Of a DNA stretch of 64,000 nt, positions 19,505 through 26,806 are shown one piece after another. Location of the stretch: contig NZ_JABANE010000004.1 in NCBI RefSeq assembly GCF_012844305.1, positions 92,116 through 156,115 of the forward strand, written 5' to 3'. How positions within the stretch are numbered: position 1 is the first letter of the stretch; each line of letters begins with the position of its first letter. The position numbers were made by a program, and so were the translations under genes. The stretch is from Flammeovirga aprica JL-4. GTDB lineage: Bacteria > Bacteroidota > Bacteroidia > Cytophagales > Flammeovirgaceae. The notes beneath the pieces are model-generated. The model was given only the letters and a program-made list of their open reading frames with translations, made no database searches and was not told the DNA's origin.

Positions 19505-19663
19505 CTAATACCTACTGCCGGGGTTGTTGCCGCAAATACATTCCGTCCAGACGCGCGTCCAGCACGTATGTGTCCAGTAGCCACCTTCAATACGGTTCTG
19601 CTCTTCTTTGCTCAAGTTCGAAATGATCGACTTCTTGATTTGGATTTTTTTCGACTTTTTCAT
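19505..19663 (-). CDS. lanA: Lanthipeptide precursor 4 (three-Cys core)
   Basis: 52 residues from ATG 19663; upstream in-frame codons to 19732 are the repeated spacer and not coding. The leader MKKSKKIQIKKSIISNLS... ends at IEGG, the class I Bacteroidota type cut by C39 peptidases. The 24-residue core starts YWTHTCWTRVWTECIC and ends GSRY, with four Thr, one Ser and three Cys, so up to three thioether rings are possible. It also has three Trp, rich for so short a peptide. Last of four tandem cassettes, nearest to lanB, and the one whose core differs most. Ring pattern cannot be predicted from sequence. Confidence 0.9.
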   Translation of the reverse strand: MKKSKKIQIKKSIISNLSKEEQNRIEGGYWTHTCWTRVWTECICGNNPGSRY

Positions 19664-19743
19664 AAAAGTTTTTTTAGTTAAGTTAAAAATTAAACAATAT
19701 ACCAATATTGGTTTCTTAAGAAAGTAATTCAATATTGAATCAC

Positions 19744-19878
19744 TTATCTAATACAACGACGAAAGGTTCGTTTGTTATACAAATGCGTATTGTCACCGCC
19801 TTCAATACGGTTCTGCTCTTCTTTGCTCAAGTTCGAAATGATCGACTTCTTGATTTTGATTTTTTTCGACTTTTTCAT
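19744..19878 (-). CDS. lanA: Lanthipeptide precursor 3 (one-Cys core)
   Basis: 44 residues from ATG 19878 to TAA 19744. The leader is nearly the same as in precursor 4 (MKKSKKIKIKKSIISNLS ... IEGG); the core is DNTHLYNKRTFRRCIR with two Thr and one Cys, so at most one thioether ring. Strongly basic core (four Arg, one Lys). Its TAA is followed by the same spacer (TAAGTGATTCAATATTGAAT) that follows every cassette. Shorter than usual gene-calling limits, so easily missed by automated annotation. Confidence 0.88.
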   Translation of the reverse strand: MKKSKKIKIKKSIISNLSKEEQNRIEGGDNTHLYNKRTFRRCIR

Positions 19879-19957
19879 AATAGTTTTTGAGTTAAGTTAA
19901 GAATTAAACAATATACCAACATTGGTTTCTTAAGAAAGTAATTCAATATTGAATCAC

Positions 19958-20059
19958 TTATCTCGACCAACAACGTAAGCTGAATTTATAATACGAATGC
20001 GTTGTATCACCGCCTTCAATACGATTCTGCTCTTCTTTGCTCAAGTTCGAAATGATCGA
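19958..20059 (-). pseudogene. lanA: Lanthipeptide precursor 2, start and first leader codons deleted
   Basis: The second half of the leader (SIISNLSKEEQNRIEGG) and a complete core DTTHSYYKFSLRCWSR are present, but the ATG and about ten leader codons are gone. The spacer sequence ...TTTAGCTTAAA joins directly to ATCGATCATTTCG, where intact copies have about 45-50 more bases. The frame stays open upstream to a TTG inside precursor 1, giving a spurious 61-residue reading without the leader N-terminus. The core is identical to precursor 1, so this copy arose by recent duplication followed by deletion and is probably silent. Confidence 0.8.
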
Positions 20060-20127
20060 TTTTAAGCTAAAGATTAAACAATATATCAATGTTGGTTTCT
20101 TAAGAAAGTAATTCAATATTGAATCAC

Positions 20128-20262
20128 TTATCTCGACCAACAACGTAAGCTGAATTTATAATACGAATGCGTTGTATCACCGCCTTCAATACGGTTCTGC
20201 TCTTCTTTGCTCAAGTCCGATATGATCGACTTCTTGATTTGGATTTTTTTCGACTTTTTCAT
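20128..20262 (-). CDS. lanA: Lanthipeptide precursor 1 (one-Cys core)
   Basis: 44 residues from ATG 20262 to TAA 20128. Leader MKKSKKIQIKKSIISDLS ... IEGG and core DTTHSYYKFSLRCWSR (two Thr, three Ser, one Cys), allowing one lanthionine, for example Ser10 to Cys13, with other residues left dehydrated. First cassette of the array in the direction of transcription. It shares Thr3-His4, Tyr6, Lys8, a hydroxyl residue at 10 and Arg12 with the core of precursor 3, so the core is a diverged family rather than random sequence. Confidence 0.88.
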   Translation of the reverse strand: MKKSKKIQIKKSIISDLSKEEQNRIEGGDTTHSYYKFSLRCWSR

Positions 20263-20342
20263 AAAAGCTCTTAATTTAAGTTAAACATTAAACAATATAC
20301 CAATGTTGGCTTCTTAAGAAAGTAATTCAATATTGAATCACT

Positions 20343-20496
20343 TATTTCATATGTAATGAGGTTTTAACAACCTCCATAATATCACTGAAAAAAGCACCTG
20401 CTGTGATGTAAAGACACTCTGATTAAAAGAATTGACTAACTGACACTAGGGTAGATGGCTATGCTATTTCTCTAAAATATCCCTAATGTTCACTTC
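20343..20496. other. Gap between glycosyltransferase and precursor array
   Basis: 154 bases. A small hairpin GAGGTTttaacAACCTC lies at about 20355-20371. On the minus strand a short open frame (AGAFFSDIMEVVKTSLHMK, no convincing leader) ends exactly at the TAA that begins the cassette spacer. It may be the relic of another gene or of a removed cassette. No clear promoter consensus. Confidence 0.4.
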
Positions 20497-21879
20497 CTAT
20501 TTATACAATTCTTCTAAAACTTCTTGAGCCGATAGATAGTTATGACTATTATTAATAGCATTATACATCTTGGAAAGGTTATGCTTATACTTTCCGTTAG
20601 ACAATAGCTCTTCAATCTGACTGATTATCTTCTTTTTACTATCAAAATATTTCCCTCTTAAGCCCAATCCATGGTAAAATACTTTGGAAGAATTACCTAC
20701 TTGATCCATATCCCTTGAACCTGGATAAATCAACATTGGTGTACAAGTAAGTATGCATTCATTTATGGAATTCATGCCTCCATGACCTATCATTATATCA
20801 ACACCTGATTTAAGTAATTCAATTTGTGGAAGCCTTTTAAAAATATGAATATCATAACCTTGAACATTTTCACGCAACTCATTTCTTAAGTTATCATCTT
20901 CTATACATATGTATAGTACACAATAATCTAACTGTTTGAATACTTCGATTATACTTTCATATATCACTTCATTATTTTTATAACGGAATACTGCTGTTCC
21001 AAATGAACAAAATACTATTTTCTTGTTTTGCTCTTTTTTTTCTCTAAGCAGTTGCTCATATGAAAAATCGTACAACAGATTATTTCTTTTCTCTAATACC
21101 GGCTTGGCTACATAGTAATGATTATATCGCTTCTCATGTGGGAAATCAAACTCCAAGAATGTGGTATTGATTTCTGGAATTTTTTTAAAACCTACTAACC
21201 TATTCCTTTCGTAATCAATACCGGCTTGATCAACAAGGTTATTTTTTTTTAAATATTTTATAATTGAAGACTCTAAGGATCCTCCATACATAAAATCCTC
21301 TATCTTATGCCTTAACTTATGTTTAAACCACTCATATTGGACAAGAAACTCACTTGTTTTACTTTTTATATCAGGAATAAAATAAGAAGATAAAGGAAGT
21401 GTTGTCCTGGTTTTAACACCTGATGTTGTAGTTTGAACAATAGCAAACTTCATCTTGCTTTTAATCAGTGGAGGAATATAAATAGTATATACCATGTCTA
21501 TCAATACTAAATCAGGAGCTAACTTCTGAAAAATAGGAGTTAGAAAGTCTTCATTTTCTATATTATTTTTAATCCTTTTTATATGATTTCGATCATTCCA
21601 AAACAGTTTAATAGTCTTTAGCCTGTCATTTATATTTTTTTTTCTTTTAGTAGTAGATTTAGAATATGTTTGAAGCCTTACAATATCATAAGGAATTTCA
21701 TGAAACTTTAGTCCATTTTCTGTAATTATAGAACTTATTTTTGATGTTCCTACAAAGATCACTTCATTGCCTAGCTCTTTCAATTCTTTTGCAAAAGCCA
21801 AAATAGCATTAATATGACTTTCTTGAGGAAACATTTTTATGGCTATTTTTTTCGGTTTCGAGTTATTGACTGTCATCAT
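20497..21879 (-). CDS. GT-B glycosyltransferase (UGT/MGT-like, GT1-type) in RiPP locus
   Basis: 460 residues. The N-terminal half starts KKIAIKMFPQESHINAILAFAKEL, the usual acceptor-domain opening of GT1 enzymes with a His near the catalytic place. The C-terminal half has IVFCSFGTAVF and the donor-site block IMIGHGGMNSINECILTCTPMLIYPGSRDMDQ, close to the family pattern HGG..S..E....G.P....P...DQ. Start chosen at ATG 21879, which overlaps the TGA of the upstream LanC-like gene in ATGATGA; an upstream in-frame start to 21912 is less likely. Coupled translation and the neighbouring precursor array suggest it transfers a sugar to the peptide; macrolide-type or lipid acceptors remain possible. Confidence 0.85.
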   Translation of the reverse strand: MMTVNNSKPKKIAIKMFPQESHINAILAFAKELKELGNEVIFVGTSKISSIITENGLKFHEIPYDIVRLQTYSKSTTKRKKNINDRLKTIKLFWNDRNHIKRIKNNIENEDFLTPIFQKLAPDLVLIDMVYTIYIPPLIKSKMKFAIVQTTTSGVKTRTTLPLSSYFIPDIKSKTSEFLVQYEWFKHKLRHKIEDFMYGGSLESSIIKYLKKNNLVDQAGIDYERNRLVGFKKIPEINTTFLEFDFPHEKRYNHYYVAKPVLEKRNNLLYDFSYEQLLREKKEQNKKIVFCSFGTAVFRYKNNEVIYESIIEVFKQLDYCVLYICIEDDNLRNELRENVQGYDIHIFKRLPQIELLKSGVDIMIGHGGMNSINECILTCTPMLIYPGSRDMDQVGNSSKVFYHGLGLRGKYFDSKKKIISQIEELLSNGKYKHNLSKMYNAINNSHNYLSAQEVLEELYK

Positions 21880-23591
21880 TTTACTATTTTTATAAAGCCT
21901 CTCATCTTCCAACTTAAAACAAACTTAAATACCTTTTTCTTTTCCTCTAAAAGACCTAAGTCTAATAGGTTTTCACTCATCTCTTCAATGGTAAAGACCT
22001 CGTCGCTCAAAGCTTTCTGTATAACAGCTTGTACATAATGAACTTTAATCTTTTCTACTTCTCCATTTGATTTCAACATTAAAAGATAGTTTTCATGATA
22101 ATCTTTTTCATTTATTAAAATCCTTATGTGTTCTACCCCTTTAATCTTTGTACTATATCTCAGTTTTTTAAGATTACTTCTAAACGACATATAATAACCC
22201 CAATTGACTTCCATCGTTTGAAGTTCATAAATCATTTTATCAAAAGTTCCCATTTCATCAAAACAAAGTGAATCATACAGTTTATCTTTGCTTCCTCGTT
22301 TAAAATGAAAATAAGGTTTATTCTTTTTAAACTCACTTAGTACATCAATTTCAATGGATGGTTGTAATCTACACTTATTAGGTATTAGAAGATTGTGAAT
22401 TGATTTATTTCTGTATATCAACATCAAAAAGTAAGCTTTGCCGGTTTCCCCATTGAATAGTGACAAGTCTATTTTATCTGTATTCCGTACGTGACTTGAC
22501 TTATTAGAATCATTTAAAATATTTTTTACTATAGTTTGAAAGGGTGGAGAACTTTCTGAAATCGTTTGTAAAACTAAACTCATCCCTAAAACACCATCTA
22601 AAAAGTAATTTTCACTGCCATTCAACTGACTCAGGCCATTCACATTTTTCTGTAAAACCTCAGAATAAAAACTTTTATCTAACTCTCTTGAAATAAGAAA
22701 ACCAATACTACCACTTGCCCAATAATCATTACTATTATTCAACTGATAATCTCCAAGATTAATACTTGAAGATCCCACATTATTATTATCACGGTAACTA
22801 TAATCTGGCCAAGACAAATCTGAAGTATCAAATTTCAGATCCTCATACAGAATTGCTTCTTCAATGATTTTCTCTAAAAAAATATCGGGAGTAATTAAAT
22901 ATTTACTCAGTCTTTTTAGAACAAACACTATTCCTGAATTTCCCTTTAAAAAGCCTAGTAAGGGAGATTGAGATTCCGGGTCTTGATCCCAGAAAACACC
23001 TTTGTCAGTTATCCTTGCATTAGAAATGATATAGTTAGTACAATTAATAATTTCGCTATTTATTTTATCATTATTATAGACTTCTGAAATTAACAATAAC
23101 GATAATAAATATCCAGAGGCTCCTTCTGCAATATTGTTGCAATAACTTAATTTCGAATAACTAACATTTATATCTGCTAAATCTAAAACCTTGCTTAAAT
23201 ATTTATCATCAGAAGTCACATTATACATTAATAATAAAATAAATAGGTAACCTCCTTTTCCGTTATAAAAACCTATTTTGGTTTCTTTTGAATAGTTGTC
23301 AATCAATGATGCTATCCCCAATTCAATTAGTTCCAAACATTTTTCATCTTTCCTATTTGTAAACTCATAGTACTCAATTAAAAATACTATTATTCCACCT
23401 ATCCCATTCAATAATGAATAAGATATTTTTCTCTCATAAACGTTTTCAGAGTAAACCTTACTGATTGTACTCCATTTTATACCATTTTTTGTCCTATCAT
23501 AGATTGCCTCAATAGCAACATAATCATACACATTCTTGATAAATGTATGAACACACTTTTCAAGATAAATTTTATTTTTATCGTTAATCAT
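21876..23591 (-). CDS. LanC-like protein without zinc ligands, with extra C-terminal domain
   Basis: 571 residues. Residues ~50-400 contain seven GxxG inner-helix repeats like LanC: LLNGIGGIIVFL, YNGKGGYLFILL, IAEGASGYLLSLL, LKGNSGIVFVL, WASGSIGFLI, LDGVLGMSLVL and FNGETGKAYFLM. None carries the Cys or Cys-His ligands, so ordinary LanC zinc chemistry is not expected. The last ~160 residues are a separate domain ending in a winged-helix-like stretch (HYVQAVIQKALSDEVFTIEE ... VLSWKMRGFIKIV). Its stop overlaps the glycosyltransferase start, so they act together. Possible roles: pseudo-cyclase, leader-binding scaffold, or partner of the glycosyltransferase. Function unknown; fold assignment is from motif spacing only. 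Confidence 0.7.
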   Translation of the reverse strand: MINDKNKIYLEKCVHTFIKNVYDYVAIEAIYDRTKNGIKWSTISKVYSENVYERKISYSLLNGIGGIIVFLIEYYEFTNRKDEKCLELIELGIASLIDNYSKETKIGFYNGKGGYLFILLLMYNVTSDDKYLSKVLDLADINVSYSKLSYCNNIAEGASGYLLSLLLISEVYNNDKINSEIINCTNYIISNARITDKGVFWDQDPESQSPLLGFLKGNSGIVFVLKRLSKYLITPDIFLEKIIEEAILYEDLKFDTSDLSWPDYSYRDNNNVGSSSINLGDYQLNNSNDYWASGSIGFLISRELDKSFYSEVLQKNVNGLSQLNGSENYFLDGVLGMSLVLQTISESSPPFQTIVKNILNDSNKSSHVRNTDKIDLSLFNGETGKAYFLMLIYRNKSIHNLLIPNKCRLQPSIEIDVLSEFKKNKPYFHFKRGSKDKLYDSLCFDEMGTFDKMIYELQTMEVNWGYYMSFRSNLKKLRYSTKIKGVEHIRILINEKDYHENYLLMLKSNGEVEKIKVHYVQAVIQKALSDEVFTIEEMSENLLDLGLLEEKKKVFKFVLSWKMRGFIKIVK

Positions 23592-24334
23592 TTCTCATTA
23601 AATAGGTAGTCTAACAAATAGGGCATACAATTCTAACCTTAATTATCAAATAGATAGACTGATAATTTACAGATATAAAGAACATGAAATCCATACATTA
23701 CAAGGATTACCTTACAATGATTACAATTGTTGGATAGATGAAATTTAGGGGAAACATATCCGTTTTAAAATTGGTTAACTTTTAGTGTCTTTTTATAAGT
23801 ATAATCTACACAAAGAAAATTGCCCTTATATTAAATACTTGATTAATATTTTTTTGGGTGGTGACTTTAGTTTTGGTTTATGATATACATAGGCATTTTA
23901 GTTTAAATTAAAGAGTTTAAATTAGTTTTATATCTTAGAATTAATAAACTTCCAAAGTTTAAATTACTAATAACCTTAACTGGTTTTTGATGTAATAAGT
24001 ATTAAAGTTTCGGTGAAAATGTTTATTAACGTTTGTTGAAATTTAGGTAAGAGAGCTATTTCTAATTGTTTTTTCTTACTATTTAAATATAAATATTTAT
24101 TCTTTTAATTAACATACATAATACTTATAATCATATATTTTCTTATAATATTCATATATTTTTTTCAATAATTATTACTTATCATAAATTAAATAGTACT
24201 AATGCTCCATTCTATAATAAATTACTCATTTATATAACCCATTTTTTATGTTATATATGGAAGACAAATACCTTGTTATATATACGTTCTCACTGAATAA
24301 GAAACTTATTATTGATGCTGTAGATTTATTATTT
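23592..24334. other. Very AT-rich intergenic region in RiPP locus
   Basis: 743 bases without a supported gene, among the most AT-rich sequence in the window. It probably carries the promoter of the LanC-like/glycosyltransferase pair. No leader-peptide gene ending in Gly-Gly was found on either strand by eye, and no strong hairpin was seen. Confidence 0.5.
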
Positions 24335-25345
24335 TCAACAATAGTTTTTTTCATTTACTTGGGAAACTTCTGATATAATATTATCAGCTAATAAATTTGC
24401 TAATAATGTTTTTAAGAAATCATCTTTTTCAATATCCTTTTCCTTATTGAATATAATGTACAAATCCTTAACACTCATTTCAGATTCGTTTAGTTTGTAT
24501 ATAAATGACATTGCTCCATTAAGAGGCAAACAATTCACCTCAGTACCTCTAAAAAATATCAAATGATCAAACTCTTGAAGTTCCAACTCATCCATTTCAA
24601 ATTCTAAATAATCATCAATAAGAAGATATGAGAAATTTGTTGTATATATATCTGCACTCTTATTCAGTTGTATTAGTTTTCCCCAAATATCTTGATCTGA
24701 TATTAATAGATGTTGATTTCTTATTCTATCATTAGGCAATTCATATATTTGTTTATTGTATATTTTCTTTTCTAGAAGAAATACTGGGTCATAAGTGTTC
24801 TTTTTCCACAACATTTTGTGATTAATATCTTTATGTGATATTGGAAAATGAATTCTTAGGTACATTTCCCAAAACTTATTTTCAGATAAAAGAAATTGAT
24901 TTAATTTATACTTTTTTGGAGTACAAAAACTAAGATTAATAATTTCAGATAATGCATTTAATATACTGGGACTTTGCATTGTAATTTTCTCATTATCAAA
25001 CTTAAAACAACCATTATTTACCGTATAATCATTTCTAAATATGACTGTTTTTTCATTAATGAAATACATTCTTTTTAACAAAAAAGCTATCATTTCATCA
25101 ATAATATTTGATAGTTTTTCACTTCTATAAACTCTATTAAGTTTATATACTGATAGAAGAAACCCTGTAACACCTTCTTCATAGGATAAATTGATGTAAT
25201 TGTTATTTTTAATAAAATCCCAATAATTAACAATATTATTTACTTCTGAAGAAATGAGATTTCCATTATTAGCATTCTCATCCATAATTTTATTTATCAG
25301 TAAAATTATGGATTTTATACCACCTGAATAAAACATATAACTCAA
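24335..25345 (-). CDS. Short LanC-like / winged-helix protein of RiPP locus, function unknown
   Basis: 336 residues, very rich in Ile/Asn/Lys. Only two LanC-type inner-helix repeats can be made out near the N-terminus (FYSGGIKSIILLINKIM and LSYEEGVTGFLLSVYKLN). The C-terminal ~190 residues follow the order seen in the 571-residue protein at 21876: a charged/aromatic stretch, a beta-rich part (YTTNFSYLLIDDYLEFEMDE, then FDHLIFFRGTEVN), then a wHTH-like end (AMSFIYKLNESEMSVKDLYI ... LLANLLADNIISEV). It may be a truncated relative of that protein. It lies 34 bases after the GT-A-like gene and is probably co-transcribed. No catalytic motif recognised. Confidence 0.6.
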   Translation of the reverse strand: MSYMFYSGGIKSIILLINKIMDENANNGNLISSEVNNIVNYWDFIKNNNYINLSYEEGVTGFLLSVYKLNRVYRSEKLSNIIDEMIAFLLKRMYFINEKTVIFRNDYTVNNGCFKFDNEKITMQSPSILNALSEIINLSFCTPKKYKLNQFLLSENKFWEMYLRIHFPISHKDINHKMLWKKNTYDPVFLLEKKIYNKQIYELPNDRIRNQHLLISDQDIWGKLIQLNKSADIYTTNFSYLLIDDYLEFEMDELELQEFDHLIFFRGTEVNCLPLNGAMSFIYKLNESEMSVKDLYIIFNKEKDIEKDDFLKTLLANLLADNIISEVSQVNEKNYC

Positions 25346-25379
25346 AATTTAACTAATTGAAAAACATATAGCTTAAGTA

Positions 25380-26216
25380 TTATAACACTCCCCTTTCCAA
25401 CATATCGATTAAATTAAAATATAATTTAGGACAATATTTTTGAACAAGCTTTTCAAAATATTTGTACTGTTCTGTCCTTTTTTTATTATAATATCCTAAC
25501 ACATGGGTAAAATCCCATTTATTATTAAAGCTGGAAACCTCTGAGTATTGTGAAATACAAGTTAGGTCTTTTAATAAACAAGACACCCTTTTATTTCTCT
25601 CTTTCGCTACCTTAAATAAGCCATATTGTTCTACATATATTGCTATATCGGTATAAATATTGTCAGAATTATAGGTTGTGTTTTTTAAGAAACTATCATA
25701 AATAACTTCCATGTATTCAAATAGTTGATAATAAGATTTTAAATCTTCTCCACCTACTATGCCAGTATTGTAGGCAATGTTTTCTTCAAGTGAACTATTA
25801 TAAAGAGATTTATGCGCATTATAATATGTATCTACATCTGTTTCAATATTTTGAACACAAATATCCTCTTTAAACGAAAAATTATTTTCTTTAAATAAAA
25901 AAGCATCGTAGTCTATATGGATGAACGGTTTATTTTGCTTACTAAAGGTAACTATCTTACCAAAAGTCCAATATTTAGTATCGTAAGGTATTATATCTAA
26001 ATCAGTAGATACTTTATTATATTTTAGTTTTAAAATATCAATCAATAAATGTTTACCCAAAGTATCAGTTACTAGCTCAGTAGAACTAAATTTTTGATTA
26101 ATCAAATGGTTACTTAAAATCCAGCTGATGTAAAAATATTTCCTATCATTCCATGATAAGTTATGATCTTTATTATTTGAATATGGTTTTGTCCAAAAGC
26201 TTTGAATGCCTATCAT
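25380..26216 (-). CDS. GT-A-like putative glycosyltransferase (DUF6734-like)
   Basis: 278 residues. IQSFWTKP at the N-terminus, then HIDYDAFLFK (~95-105) with a DxD-type motif on a hydrophobic strand, and YNTGIVGGEDLKSYYQLF further on, where GT-A enzymes place an acceptor-side Gly motif. This combination resembles uncharacterised Bacteroidota proteins of the DUF6734 type (from memory, not searched). Soluble, no signal peptide. First gene of the AT-rich upstream part of the RiPP locus; paired with the short LanC-like gene, mirroring the second pair LanC-like + GT-B downstream. Glycosyl transfer is an inference from the DxD strand. Confidence 0.6.
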   Translation of the reverse strand: MIGIQSFWTKPYSNNKDHNLSWNDRKYFYISWILSNHLINQKFSSTELVTDTLGKHLLIDILKLKYNKVSTDLDIIPYDTKYWTFGKIVTFSKQNKPFIHIDYDAFLFKENNFSFKEDICVQNIETDVDTYYNAHKSLYNSSLEENIAYNTGIVGGEDLKSYYQLFEYMEVIYDSFLKNTTYNSDNIYTDIAIYVEQYGLFKVAKERNKRVSCLLKDLTCISQYSEVSSFNNKWDFTHVLGYYNKKRTEQYKYFEKLVQKYCPKLYFNLIDMLERGVL

Positions 26217-26806
26217 TAAAATTTTACATTTTTGATATAATGATTACAACCCTTATACAACGCAATCCTTTCTCAATAAATTGAGGTAAATTATAAATAA
26301 TGATTTTAAAGCATTGTAGTTTATATCCTTTAGACTCCAACCAGTCGATTTTACCACCATTCAATTATAATAGCATTAACGAATAAATGTTAATACAACA
26401 ATAGGAATAACAATTGAGTATTCTTGAATTTTTAATATTTTACTCTTACTTGAAAATTTCAAATTGCATACAATTTTAGAAGTTGTTTTTTGTTAGATTT
26501 TTGTGTCGCTACTCAAATTTATGCAAGCTTAAACCCCGGAAAAAGGTAAATTTCTCTTTTTCGGGGTTTACTATATATCTTCAAGTATACATCCCATTAC
26601 TTTCAACTAGTTAACCTCTCTCTTAAACTCCTTATTTAGATCTAAAGGAATAGTAAGACATCCTGTCTATTATTTACTTAACTTACTATTAAGTAAAAGG
26701 TCCAGATTAAAGAATATTTTATTAATACAGGTAATTTCTCTAGTAAATAAAATCTAAATTGATAGTATATCGTGTGTATATTACTTTTTTGAGTGGATAT
26801 TAAATC
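26217..26806. other. Intergenic region between BspA-like gene and RiPP locus
   Basis: 590 bases with no gene. It contains the hairpin at 26530-26570 and the upstream region of the RiPP locus's first gene. No other structure recognised. Confidence 0.5.
26530..26570. terminator. Hairpin terminator, probably for the BspA-like gene
   Basis: Stem TAAACCCCGGAAAAAG / CTTTTTCGGGGTTTA with one bulged base; GC-rich centre flanked by A and T runs inside the stem, so it could act in both directions. Lies 237 bases after the stop at 26807. Confidence 0.6.

Larger units (their letters stand above)
19505..20342 (-). repeat. Tandem precursor cassette array with conserved spacer
   Basis: Four units of about 170-235 bases, each made of leader, core and an ~80-base spacer. 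The spacer holds three small palindromes in fixed order after each stop: ATTCAATATTGAAT, TTCTTAAGAA and CCAATATTGG (CCAACATTGG or a variant in some units), then TATATTGTTTAAT before the ATG. Spacer copies lie at about 19664-19743, 19879-19957, 20060-20127 and 20263-20342. The copy above precursor 1 shows that the array once continued upstream or that the spacer is itself the promoter. Confidence 0.85.

Noticed and set aside
19664..19732. N-terminal extension of precursor 4 beginning MNYFLKKPILVYC
   Set aside because: This is the repeated non-coding spacer read through; all intact cassettes start at MKKSKKI.
19958..20143. 61-residue reading of precursor 2 from a TTG
   Set aside because: The TTG lies inside the core of precursor 1, and the upstream residues are translated spacer (YFLKKPTLIYCLIF also appears if the precursor 4 spacer is translated), not a leader.
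20345..20413. Short open frame with AGAFFSDIMEVVKTSLHMK above the precursor array
   Set aside because: No leader, no Gly-Gly, no good start; could be a gene relic but not supportable as a coding gene.
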